Shown: one piece after another, positions 6,396 through 13,842 of the stretch | Numbering within the stretch: the first letter of the stretch is position 1 | Layout: each line of letters begins with the position of its first letter | Assembly (NCBI GenBank): GCA_017989935.1 | Contig: JAGNOY010000024.1 | Span: 1-13,842, forward strand | Origin: Chitinophagaceae bacterium | Lineage (GTDB): Bacteria > Bacteroidota > Bacteroidia > Chitinophagales > Chitinophagaceae | DNA length: 13,842 nt | Reading direction: 5' to 3' | The notes under the pieces: generated by a model | The model's database searches: none | Told to the model about the DNA's origin: nothing | What the model saw: only the letters and a program-made list of their open reading frames with translations | Program-made: the position numbers and the translations under genes

Positions 6396-8219
6396 TTATT
6401 TTTCGTCAAGTAAAATGTCTTCTTTCGATGTCGGTTTTCTTTCTGTATACAGTTTAAAAGAAGTGAGGAATTTATTTTGTTCAGTTAATTGGTCGATAGG
6501 ATAAAACACACCTTTTGGATTTTCTAACATCACAATATGATCTAATTCTTTGTCTTTAAAAAATACATCCATCTTGGAACTTTCCGCTTTATTCATGCCA
6601 ATATAAGCACCATCGTCGTCTTTGGCATAATACAGACTTTCTGCATTTTGATCAACTTTTACTTTGTCGATTTCATTGTCTATAAAAAAAGCGTTCACAT
6701 AGTTTCCGGCAACCTGATCATACATCGCTACTTGCCCTGTTTCTGAAATTAACATAGCCGATTGAATCAAATTGACCTCAGAGAGTTTGTTATTTGAAGT
6801 TTGTAAAAAAATAGTATCGGCAACTGACTGTTGATTTTTGCTCCACATTACAGGTGCTTTGAACAATTTAAAATTAGAATCTACCTGAGAATAATGTAAG
6901 CTATCACACACAGCTTGCATTGAATCTGAAAAAATACGCACATGATGATTCGCAATTAATATTTTCTTTTCTTCTTTATTATCAGATTTAAATGTAGAGT
7001 CGGCTTCGAGTAAATTATATATCCAAGTTTTTGTTTTTTTGTCGCTAGCGTATATTTCTTTTTTGTCAAGTAGATTGATATGTGATGCCCGCAAAGAAAT
7101 TAAAGTATCAGCGCGCATAAACAAACTATCTTTATCTGCAAGCGTTATAAACTTCGGATTTTTTGTAGCCATCATAAAGCCGGAGTTCTCATTAAATTCT
7201 AAGGTGCCACTAAGTAATTTACTTTTTTCTAAAGTATCAATCACTGAAACTTGTCCATCTGCCCTAGCATAACCAGTTTTTTTATTATAAGTTGTTTCTT
7301 TTGCTCTTAAAATGGTTTTGCCCCCATCTTGTACGATCACTACATGCCCAGTGGCTTTACCGTAACCACTTAATTTGTTATATTCAGCAACATCAGCATT
7401 CAATTGACTTTCGTTATTGATATCATACACAACTACATCACCCACAGCTTTAGCATAACCATTTTTATCATAATAGGTTATTTTATTTCCGATAATGATT
7501 TGGTCTTCGTTTTCTATTGTAGTTCTACTCTCAAAAACGGCATTACCACTTTTCGAATCATATTGCCCTTTTTTTGTTTGAATGGTGCTATTTTCTGTAA
7601 CTACAGTCGATTGGTCTAATAAGCGTACAACTTTTGTTTTAATGTTGTATGTAAGTTCTTTAGATTGAATATTATATTTTTCACTATTGACCACAACATC
7701 TTTCTTGAAATAAGTTTGTTGTGAATAGCCGTTATAATTTCCTTCTTCACTACTTATAGTTGTTTCTTCTGTTTGAATTGTTCCACCATGATAGTATTTT
7801 CCAATTTTGGTGCGAATATTATATGTCAGTTCGTCTGTAATTAAAGTATTACCACCGTCTATAATCTGTACGCCACCTTTCAGGTAAGCTGTGTTATTAT
7901 TTCCAGTATACTTCATATAATCAGCAACTGCACTAGACCCATTGGCTTTACTAACCTGTACATGACTAAATGCTTCGATAAAATTATTTTCTAGAAAAAA
8001 GTAGGCGCTATCACAGGTCATGATTACACCGTCGTGTTCAACACTGACCGCACCCATTAATTTATTGAAATTTTTTCCTTCTTCTTTGATGATGATGGCA
8101 CTATCTGCGTGTACAATTTTGATTAATTTGAGCCTACTTGAATCTAAGCTACCAACTTGCGCATACAATTCATTGCAGGTGAGAATCAGAAATAAGAAAA
8201 ATAGTGCTTGCTTAAACAA
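6396..8219 (-). CDS. OstA-like (LptA-like) LPS transport protein with about ten beta repeats
   Basis: A 607-residue exported protein. Residues 1-20 form a signal peptide (ALFFLFLILTCNELYA before QV). The start is a TTG at 8219-8217: the frame has an in-frame stop at 8252-8250, no ATG lies before the signal peptide, and the first internal ATG (M55) would remove it. The N-terminal part matches the OstA-like domain of Bacteroidota proteins related to LptA. Repeat units with the pattern (T/E)YNxKTGYAxAxGxV start at about residues 69, 100, 131, 160, 189, 218, 247, 278, 309 and 340, that is every 29 or 31 residues, as expected for a long beta-taco or jellyroll stack. A second OstA-like repeat type (ADT/CDSLxY) appears at about 365-475. 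The likely role is a periplasmic LPS bridge to LptD, encoded divergently 2 kb away. It is the last gene of the amidase-MlaD-OstA operon, 34 bases after the MlaD-like gene. LPS binding is inferred from family. Confidence 0.88.
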   Translation of the reverse strand: MFKQALFFLFLILTCNELYAQVGSLDSSRLKLIKIVHADSAIIIKEEGKNFNKLMGAVSVEHDGVIMTCDSAYFFLENNFIEAFSHVQVSKANGSSAVADYMKYTGNNNTAYLKGGVQIIDGGNTLITDELTYNIRTKIGKYYHGGTIQTEETTISSEEGNYNGYSQQTYFKKDVVVNSEKYNIQSKELTYNIKTKVVRLLDQSTVVTENSTIQTKKGQYDSKSGNAVFESRTTIENEDQIIIGNKITYYDKNGYAKAVGDVVVYDINNESQLNADVAEYNKLSGYGKATGHVVIVQDGGKTILRAKETTYNKKTGYARADGQVSVIDTLEKSKLLSGTLEFNENSGFMMATKNPKFITLADKDSLFMRADTLISLRASHINLLDKKEIYASDKKTKTWIYNLLEADSTFKSDNKEEKKILIANHHVRIFSDSMQAVCDSLHYSQVDSNFKLFKAPVMWSKNQQSVADTIFLQTSNNKLSEVNLIQSAMLISETGQVAMYDQVAGNYVNAFFIDNEIDKVKVDQNAESLYYAKDDDGAYIGMNKAESSKMDVFFKDKELDHIVMLENPKGVFYPIDQLTEQNKFLTSFKLYTERKPTSKEDILLDEK

Positions 8220-8253
8220 AATAGGGGATAGGGTATTTGTGATAGTGGACTAA

Positions 8254-9249
8254 TTAGTCTTTTGAATTTGGCGCTTCTTGGGGAGGACAATCGTTTTTAT
8301 TTTTCTTGCCAAAAATGGCCACATTGATATATCTAGATGGTCTTGAATTGATGTCATATAATAAATTATTGGCTGTTGATAAGGTGTTTTTTAAATTCTT
8401 ATATAGTTTGTCATCATTCAATAACAAAGCCATGCTACCACTACCATTATTTACCTTGTTTAAGGTAAATTGTAAACCATCCATTGCTTTTTTTAATTCA
8501 TTAATAGTTCCTTGAAAATCTACTTGTTTAAGGTTGGCTGTGGTTGTTTCAGCGTTATTTAATACTTTGGTGATGGTATTATTGTTTTTGTCAAGATTGC
8601 TTGAAAATGAGTTTAAATGATCGAGTAGTTGTGAAATTTTTGCTCGTTGTCCATTTAACTCATTAGCAAACTGACTGAAATCAACCATCGTTTTATTTAG
8701 GTTACTCAAAGTATTTTTTAAATTATTTTGAGAATTTACATCTAAAATATTATTGATACTTTTCACAGTTTGATCTAAGGAGGCTAAAGTAATTTTAGCT
8801 TGGTCAATGGCTGGTGTGGCTGAAGCTCCTAAGGCATCGATAGTGCCAGCTTCAACATCGCCCTGCAGTAATTGATTTTCTTGGATAATATTTTTTGATA
8901 CACCTTGTTCGATATTCACAGCTTTCGTGCCTAATAAATCAAGTGAAATAATTTTTACCTTAGAGTCTGCCGGTATTTTTAAGTCGTCGTTGATTGACAT
9001 GGTAACTAAAATTTTCCCAGGATGTGTTTTAGACATTTCAATACTTTTCACTGAGCCAACATTAAGGCCTTGAATTTGCACATAGCTTGAAGGGGTGAGT
9101 CCTAACACATTATCATATTCAGACACTATTATATTTGATGATGAAAATACCCCATTGCCTTTTAAATAATTATAGCCAAATACAAACAGTAAAATAGCTA
9201 TAATTCCTAATAGGGCGATTTTTATTTCTTTAGAGATTTTGAAATTCAT
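8254..9249 (-). CDS. MlaD-like MCE-domain protein
   Basis: A 331-residue protein with one N-terminal membrane anchor at about 10-28 and no cleavage site, followed by an MCE/MlaD domain at about 38-116. The domain shows the family signature YDNVLGLTPSSYVQIQGLNVG at 45-64 and the later LDLLGTKAVNI strand region. Residues about 140-305 are rich in Asn, Leu and Lys and predicted helical or coiled coil, as expected for the part that extends MCE hexamer rings into a channel. MlaD proteins shuttle phospholipid between the inner and outer membranes together with the MlaE permease and MlaF ATPase; neither is encoded here, so partners must lie elsewhere. E. coli MlaD is about 183 residues, so this one carries a long C-terminal helical extension. 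It starts 40 bases after the amidase stop and ends 34 bases before the OstA-like start, fitting one transcript. The ATG at 9249 suits the short cytoplasmic N-terminus. Confidence 0.92.
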   Translation of the reverse strand: MNFKISKEIKIALLGIIAILLFVFGYNYLKGNGVFSSSNIIVSEYDNVLGLTPSSYVQIQGLNVGSVKSIEMSKTHPGKILVTMSINDDLKIPADSKVKIISLDLLGTKAVNIEQGVSKNIIQENQLLQGDVEAGTIDALGASATPAIDQAKITLASLDQTVKSINNILDVNSQNNLKNTLSNLNKTMVDFSQFANELNGQRAKISQLLDHLNSFSSNLDKNNNTITKVLNNAETTTANLKQVDFQGTINELKKAMDGLQFTLNKVNNGSGSMALLLNDDKLYKNLKNTLSTANNLLYDINSRPSRYINVAIFGKKNKNDCPPQEAPNSKD

Positions 9250-9260
9250 GATGATTTTGT

Positions 9261-9287
9261 AAGCGAATTCTTAAAATAAGTTTGCTT
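9261..9287 (-). other. Weak hairpin between amidase and MlaD-like genes
   Basis: Read on the plus strand, AAGCGAA (9261-9267) pairs with TTTGCTT (9281-9287), including one G-T pair, and CTTA (9270-9273) pairs with TAAG (9277-9280) around AAA, with a two-base bulge. It falls in the 40-base gap inside the probable operon. It is AT-rich and may be chance, but could mark an mRNA processing or partial-termination point. Confidence 0.25.
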
Positions 9288-9289
9288 GT

Positions 9290-10123
9290 TTAATTTTCTA
9301 ATTTAACTTCAACAGAAGTTTTTTCTGTTTCTTGTTTGTAAAATTTAATGCCTTTAAAAACTGCTAATGCCACTTCGTTTTGGCCCTCTTCGGAATTTAA
9401 ATAATTTTCTTCTTCAGTATTGTTTAAATATCCAATTTCAACTAGCACACCTGGCATGGCACTACTAGCTAATACCTGTAAACTTTGCTGACGCACACCT
9501 TCGGTTTTACGGCCTTGGTTTTCAAATTCTTCATTGATCTTAGTACCAAACACAATACTTTTTGTGAGAAATGCTTGTGAATATTGGGCGATGATAATAG
9601 CGGTGGCAGGATCGTTTGGGTCTAAGATACCTTCTTCATTTCCATCTAAATTTTTAGTATTTTCACCAATGGCACCTTCTTTTTCTTCAATTCGGGTAGG
9701 CCCGCAAACTAAAACTAAAGTTCCTTTCACTGCGGAGTTTCTTTTAGGGGTGGAATTCACATGAATAGAAACAAACAGATCTCCTTTTTCTTTGTTGGCA
9801 AAGTCTGTTCTATAAAGTAAGGATTGGCTAATGCTAAGAAAATCTCCGCCTGCAAGTTCATCTGTGGTTCTGGTGTAGGCAACTTTTACATCATTTCTAA
9901 AAGAATCTTGTATCATTTTGCCCACCTTTTTGCAAACACTCAAAGTAATATCTTTCTCATTTGAATACATGCCATGGCAACCACCATCTTTACCGCCATG
10001 TCCAGCATCTAATATTATTTTACCAAGTTTCTTTTTTGCCATGGTTTCGTTACTATAAACCATCAAAGTCAACAGTAAGATTGAGCAAAAAATAGAATAT
10101 AAAAAATTAGTTTTTAATTTCAT
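9290..10123 (-). CDS. N-acetylmuramoyl-L-alanine amidase (Amidase_3, AmiC-like)
   Basis: A zinc enzyme that cuts the amide bond between MurNAc and L-Ala of peptidoglycan, acting in the periplasm during cell separation or wall turnover. Residues 1-29 form a signal peptide (ending ETMA before KKK). The Amidase_3 domain spans about 33-273. The visible zinc ligands are H42 (DAGHGG), E56 (YSNEKD) and H121 (VSIHVN), and the catalytic glutamate is E229 (VLVEIGYLNN), so the active site is intact. Residues about 150-190 form an acidic insertion where E. coli AmiB/AmiC carry their autoinhibitory helix, which suggests control by a partner, but this is inferred. No cell-wall-binding domain is present, so targeting must come from elsewhere. 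It is the first gene of the leftward operon, and its start is 75 bases from the lptD ATG. I found no clear TAnnTTTG promoter for it in that gap. Confidence 0.95.
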   Translation of the reverse strand: MKLKTNFLYSIFCSILLLTLMVYSNETMAKKKLGKIILDAGHGGKDGGCHGMYSNEKDITLSVCKKVGKMIQDSFRNDVKVAYTRTTDELAGGDFLSISQSLLYRTDFANKEKGDLFVSIHVNSTPKRNSAVKGTLVLVCGPTRIEEKEGAIGENTKNLDGNEEGILDPNDPATAIIIAQYSQAFLTKSIVFGTKINEEFENQGRKTEGVRQQSLQVLASSAMPGVLVEIGYLNNTEEENYLNSEEGQNEVALAVFKGIKFYKQETEKTSVEVKLEN

Positions 10124-10162
10124 AGTCGTTTCGTTAGATTTCTTTTAACCGAATTGTGATAG

Positions 10163-10189
10163 TTGGCTAAAATTGTTTCCTTACTTTTG
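10163..10189 (+). promoter_or_regulatory. Candidate lptD promoter (TTG-N16-TACTTTTG)
   Basis: TACTTTTG at 10182-10189 is a perfect match to the Bacteroidota -7 box TAnnTTTG. A TTG at 10163-10165 lies 16 bases upstream, slightly closer than usual. Transcription would begin near 10193, only about six bases before the ATG at 10199, giving a nearly leaderless message. The -33-like TTG is the same triplet that would be an alternative, longer start codon, which argues against that longer start. Confidence 0.5.
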
Positions 10190-10198
10190 TTGCGACTC

Positions 10199-12802
10199 AT
10201 GCCGCAGCCGCGTAAAAATAATCCAATTTTCACTTTGAAAGGAATAAAATCTCATCCTATTTTGGTTATTTGTCTGCTATTTTTGAATTTGTTAACAAGT
10301 GCTCAAACGCCTACAAATCAACCCAAAATTAATGCTGAGGTTAATGATAGTCTGTCCGTTGTAAAAGATAGTACTAGCTCAAGCGTGAAAATTTCAAAGG
10401 ATAAATTAGAGTCGCCAGTAAATTATAAGTCTAAGGATTCTATTGTATATGATGCAAAAAATAAGCAACTCTATCTACATGCAGAGGCCGAAATTAGTTA
10501 TGAAGACATTAAAGTAAATTCAGATTATATTCAGTACGAACAAGATTCGAGTAGATTAACAGCCTTGCAAATTGATAGCTTGCATAGCATTGAAGATTCC
10601 ACTAAATCTAGAATAGCTCAAGGCGAGGAAACTTCAACATTTTCTTCTTTATTTTATAATTTCAAATCTAAAAGAGCTTTAGTAGAAAATGCTTATTCGC
10701 AGTATGGAGAGGGTTTTATTTTAAGTCAGCAAGTAAAACGAAATAACGATAATAGTATCAATGGGTATCGAAATATTTATACTACATGCAACGATCCTCA
10801 TCCTCATTTTGGTATTGCTGCCAGAAAAATAAGAATTATACCAAACAAAGTGGCTGTGAGCGGTTCGGCTAATTTAGTTATTGAAGATATTCCAACGCCA
10901 TTGTATTTGCCTTTTGGCTTATTTCCTTTAAAGAAGGGGCAGCGCAGTGGATTTAAATTGCCTACCTATGATATGAGTGAACAACTTGGTTTTGGACTTC
11001 GTGAAGGGGGTTATTATTTTGCATTAAATGATCATGTGGATCTTTTAGCAATTGCCGATATTTATGCTTTAGGCTCATGGCGAACAAGCTTGGTATCAAG
11101 TTATAATTATAGATATCGGTTTAATGGAAATTTTAGTTTTGAATATGCTTATACTAAAGTGGGTGAAACTTATGAGGCAGGCAATCAAAGTGATAAAACT
11201 TTTTTTCTGCGATGGAGTCATGTAATCAATCCAAATGTGATGCCTGGTTCAAGTTTTTCGGCGAATGTGAATTTAGGGAGTAGTAAGTTTCAACGAAATA
11301 ATTCATATGATGTAAATACCTATCTGCAAAATTCACTCTCATCCAATATTTCTTATTCGAAAAGCTGGAAGGGAAAGCCATATAATTTTTCTGCAGCGCT
11401 AAGACATACACAAAATACCAGCACTCGATTGGTGCAAGTTACTTTGCCCGAACTTAATTTCTCTATCAATCAAATTTTTCCTTTTCAATTTAGAAAAGAT
11501 ATTATAAAACCAAGATGGTATGAAAAAATTGGAGCCAGTTATCAAGTTTCAGCATTGAATCGAATAGATTTCTATGATTCTAGTTTTAGTTTTTCAAAAT
11601 TAAAATGGACTGATTTTCAAAACGGGATCAAACACTCAATTCCCATCAGTGCAACCTATAATGTCTTAAAGTTTGTAAACGCCACTTTTGCTGCAAGCTA
11701 TAATGAATATTGGTACACACAAAAAGCTTTTAAATATTATAACTTTAATGAAGGCAAACTAGATACTAACGCAAAGAATGGTTTTTTTACTGCCAGAGAT
11801 TTCGGACTTACTGCCTCTGCATCAACAAGAATTTATGGGATTAAATTATTTAAAAAAGGCGTGATTAGAGGTGTAAGACATGTGCTTACCCCAAATATTA
11901 GTTTAAATTACAGACCTGATTTTGGAAAAGGAATTTTCAATTATTATTATAATACCTTCACAGATAAAAATTATAATAGAAGCAGATTGTCCTATTTTGA
12001 TGGTGCATTATTTGGAGGTCCGCCTGATGGCAAAGTTGGTGGAATTGGATTTAGCTTAGGGAATACGCTTCAACTTAAAGCAAGAAACAGAAAAGATACC
12101 ACCAATCAAGTTCGTAAAATTAATTTGATCGATGGCTTAAATATCTCTAGCTTTTATAATTTGGCTGTTGATTCATTTAGATGGAGCAATGTAGCGATCA
12201 ATTACAGAACAACCTTATTCGAAACTGTAAATTTATCAGGTTCTATGTCTTATAGTCCCTATTCGATTAATAAAATAAGTGGCGCAAGAAGTCCAGTCAT
12301 GCAACATATTGCCAATGGTCGATTACTTCGTTTTGAACAAGCTGGTTTGGCAATAGGTGCAAGTTTGCCCTTCAAGAAACAGAACACGCCCGCAACGCAG
12401 GCTAATAATGATCAAAAGCAATCATTGGGGAATTATTTGAATTATGCTGATTTCAATATTCCTTGGTTATTACAAATCAATTATAATGTAACTCTTCGAA
12501 AATCATTTCTTGTGAAGTCGCAAAAAGATACGCTTACGGTTGGACAAGATCTTAATTTTTCTGGTGAAGTGAATTTAACTCCAAAGTGGAAAATTGGTGT
12601 GGTAAGTGGTTATGATTTTATAGCTAAGCAAATCAGTTTTACCTCATTTGATATTTATAGAGATTTGCATTGTTGGGAAATGCGTTTGAATCTAATTCCA
12701 TTTGGTTATAGAAGAAGTTATAATTTTTCTTTGAATGTAAAGTCAAGTGTATTGCAAGATTTAAAACTGAATCGAAGAAAAGATTTTAGAGAATTTTTAT
12801 AA
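10199..12802 (+). CDS. lptD: LPS assembly outer-membrane protein LptD
   Basis: A large outer-membrane barrel that receives LPS from the periplasmic bridge and inserts it into the outer leaflet. With the ATG at 10199 it has 867 residues; a TTG at 10163 would add 12 residues but overlaps the promoter-like motif and only lengthens the signal peptide. Residues 1-35 form that signal peptide (LVICLLFLNLLTSA before Q). Residues about 60-190 form an OstA-like periplasmic domain, with KSKDSIVYDAKNKQLYLHAE as its first strands. The conserved LptD segment around ARKIRIIP to PLYLPFGLFPLKKGQRSGF lies at about 207-250, and the long barrel continues to the C-terminus. The mature protein has only two cysteines, C197 (TTCNDPHPHF) and C825 (LHCWEMRL), placed so that they could form one interdomain disulfide. 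The barrel partner LptE is not encoded here. Its stop overlaps the stop of the convergent TonB receptor gene. Confidence 0.93.
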   Translation: MPQPRKNNPIFTLKGIKSHPILVICLLFLNLLTSAQTPTNQPKINAEVNDSLSVVKDSTSSSVKISKDKLESPVNYKSKDSIVYDAKNKQLYLHAEAEISYEDIKVNSDYIQYEQDSSRLTALQIDSLHSIEDSTKSRIAQGEETSTFSSLFYNFKSKRALVENAYSQYGEGFILSQQVKRNNDNSINGYRNIYTTCNDPHPHFGIAARKIRIIPNKVAVSGSANLVIEDIPTPLYLPFGLFPLKKGQRSGFKLPTYDMSEQLGFGLREGGYYFALNDHVDLLAIADIYALGSWRTSLVSSYNYRYRFNGNFSFEYAYTKVGETYEAGNQSDKTFFLRWSHVINPNVMPGSSFSANVNLGSSKFQRNNSYDVNTYLQNSLSSNISYSKSWKGKPYNFSAALRHTQNTSTRLVQVTLPELNFSINQIFPFQFRKDIIKPRWYEKIGASYQVSALNRIDFYDSSFSFSKLKWTDFQNGIKHSIPISATYNVLKFVNATFAASYNEYWYTQKAFKYYNFNEGKLDTNAKNGFFTARDFGLTASASTRIYGIKLFKKGVIRGVRHVLTPNISLNYRPDFGKGIFNYYYNTFTDKNYNRSRLSYFDGALFGGPPDGKVGGIGFSLGNTLQLKARNRKDTTNQVRKINLIDGLNISSFYNLAVDSFRWSNVAINYRTTLFETVNLSGSMSYSPYSINKISGARSPVMQHIANGRLLRFEQAGLAIGASLPFKKQNTPATQANNDQKQSLGNYLNYADFNIPWLLQINYNVTLRKSFLVKSQKDTLTVGQDLNFSGEVNLTPKWKIGVVSGYDFIAKQISFTSFDIYRDLHCWEMRLNLIPFGYRRSYNFSLNVKSSVLQDLKLNRRKDFREFL

Positions 12803-13842
12803 AGACTCATGTTGATATTGCCAGGTAAGACCTAGTGTGAAGTATCTACCTGGCATGGTTCTGCCAACAATGCTTTCATATTGATTATTTAATAAATTAT
12901 TTACTTGACCTGTCAATTTGATTAGTTGTCCTTTGGTATGAAGATTTATTGAGCTTAGGAGATTTGTTGTTTGATAAGGTTTCAGAAATTGACTCTCATC
13001 AGTGGTTACAAATCTATAACCTGTATATGTATGAATGAGTTGTATGTCGAAAGCTTTGTAATTAAATCCTAGATTCAATTTGAATTGGTATCTGGGGACA
13101 TATGGAATTTGTTTGCCTATTGAATAGTCGTTGGGGATGGCTGAACTTGTGGTGGTAGAAATATTATATGAATATAAGATGCCTGCATTAAATGAAGTTG
13201 CATTGGCTTTTGCGTGAGAAGTTCTATCTGCAACAATTATTTCTAGATCATGAGTATTTGTATCTCGGATTTTAAAAGGTTGATATCGAAAATCAAGGCT
13301 ATATTCTATGCCATAGTTTCTTACTTCTTGTATATTGTGTGGCGTTAAAATAGCGTTGCCATACCAAGTAATCCAGTCTTTTACTTTTCTGGCATATCCA
13401 CTTAAGTTGCTATGTAAATTATATCTAAAGTGAGTTACATTACTTAGCAAGCCACCTTCTATATTTCGACTTTTTTCTGGTTTAAGAGAAATGTTGCCTC
13501 CGGGAAAATAATATAGTTCATTCAATGTAGGCATCCTATAGGCATTATGCATCGTAACATAAAATTGCAACTGTTTTTTGAAATCGTAATTCAGTACTAA
13601 GCCAGTGGTAAGTGGCAATTCAAACAAGTTGCTAAATTCTTTTTGTAAAGTTGTTTTTATAGATAAATGCCTAAATAATTTCAATTTCTGGTAAGCTATA
13701 AACAAAGAAGCACGCGTTAAGGCTTGATGTTGATTGTTATTTAAGTATGCATGATTTGCATTGAATTCTACATCTATAAGTTGACCATGACCTGGTTTGA
13801 TATTGGAAGAAAATTTAAGCGGAATTTGATTGACTTGGGTAT
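12797..13842 (-). CDS. TonB-dependent receptor, C-terminal barrel part, 5' end missing
   Basis: The frame is open from the right edge to TAA at 12799-12797, giving 347 residues. It begins upstream of the window: residues before the leucine that could be mistaken for a TTG start near 13705 continue as barrel sequence. Characteristic receptor segments are AYRMPTLNELYYFPGGN followed by LKPEKSRNIEGG, a GIEYSLDF strand, and near the end NNLLNNQYE followed by GRTMPGRYFTLGLTW. These match the C-terminal half of TonB-dependent receptors, with closest general resemblance to BtuB-like (cobalamin or siderophore) receptors. The ligand cannot be named because the plug domain and upstream regulatory region are outside. 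The protein ends in HESL, four residues past the usual terminal aromatic position. The gene is convergent with lptD and overlaps it by six bases, with no room for a terminator between them. Confidence 0.9.
   Translation of the reverse strand, partial: TQVNQIPLKFSSNIKPGHGQLIDVEFNANHAYLNNNQHQALTRASLFIAYQKLKLFRHLSIKTTLQKEFSNLFELPLTTGLVLNYDFKKQLQFYVTMHNAYRMPTLNELYYFPGGNISLKPEKSRNIEGGLLSNVTHFRYNLHSNLSGYARKVKDWITWYGNAILTPHNIQEVRNYGIEYSLDFRYQPFKIRDTNTHDLEIIVADRTSHAKANATSFNAGILYSYNISTTTSSAIPNDYSIGKQIPYVPRYQFKLNLGFNYKAFDIQLIHTYTGYRFVTTDESQFLKPYQTTNLLSSINLHTKGQLIKLTGQVNNLLNNQYESIVGRTMPGRYFTLGLTWQYQHESL

Noticed and set aside
6251..6457. 68-codon plus-strand frame
   Set aside because: It runs through repeat copy 2 and into the 3' end of the OstA-like gene on the other strand. 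It has no family resemblance, and its composition is explained by the repeat.
12797..13705. TonB receptor as a complete 302-residue gene starting at 13705
   Set aside because: That start is a TTG inside an open frame that continues as barrel sequence to the window edge. The gene is truncated by the window, not complete.
1..13842. CRISPR array, tRNA/rRNA, insertion sequence, phage or defence genes
   Set aside because: No regular spacer-repeat array, transposase or integrase motifs, RNA gene signatures or known defence domains were found. The coding content is housekeeping and envelope genes of uniform composition.

Overview
The window looks like chromosomal DNA from a Bacteroidota species, probably near Chitinophagales/Sphingobacteriales, though the exact order cannot be fixed from this stretch. 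The reasons are low GC with AT-rich spacers, exported proteins whose signal peptides end in (S/A)-A-Q, promoter-like TAnnTTTG motifs without clear Shine-Dalgarno sites, and protein families typical of the phylum (PD40/OmpA multidomain proteins, an OstA-like multi-repeat protein, Bacteroidota-type LptD, a TonB-dependent receptor). No tRNA, rRNA, CRISPR array, transposase or phage gene was seen.

Layout. (1) 1-1701, minus: a large TPR / beta-propeller / carboxypeptidase-regulatory-like / OmpA protein that runs off the left edge. Its domain order resembles the type IX secretion component PorE. (2) 1702-2062: a 361-base divergent spacer with a dispersed structured repeat and a candidate aconitase promoter. 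(3) 2063-4330, plus: mitochondrial-type aconitase, closed by a strong hairpin terminator. (4) 4434-6209, plus: a YjdF-like (DUF2238) membrane protein and a small beta-barrel outer-membrane protein, 18 bases apart. (5) 6210-6395: a convergent spacer filled by a second, longer copy of the same repeat. (6) 6396-10123, minus: a probable operon transcribed amidase, MlaD-like, OstA-like. (7) 10199-12802, plus: LptD, divergent from that operon. (8) 12797-13842, minus: the C-terminal part of a TonB-dependent receptor, tail to tail with lptD.

How the genes work together. The 6.4-12.8 kb section is an outer-membrane biogenesis cluster. LptD inserts LPS into the outer leaflet, the OstA-like protein probably forms the periplasmic LPS bridge, the MlaD-like protein probably moves phospholipid between membranes, and the amidase trims peptidoglycan. 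The aconitase is a TCA-cycle housekeeping gene.

I see no undescribed defence or mobile system. The most interesting signals are the two copies of a modular, hairpin-bearing repeat in gene borders, a regular 29/31-residue repeat ladder in the OstA-like protein that could form a covalent LPS bridge, and the PorE-like domain architecture at the left edge.
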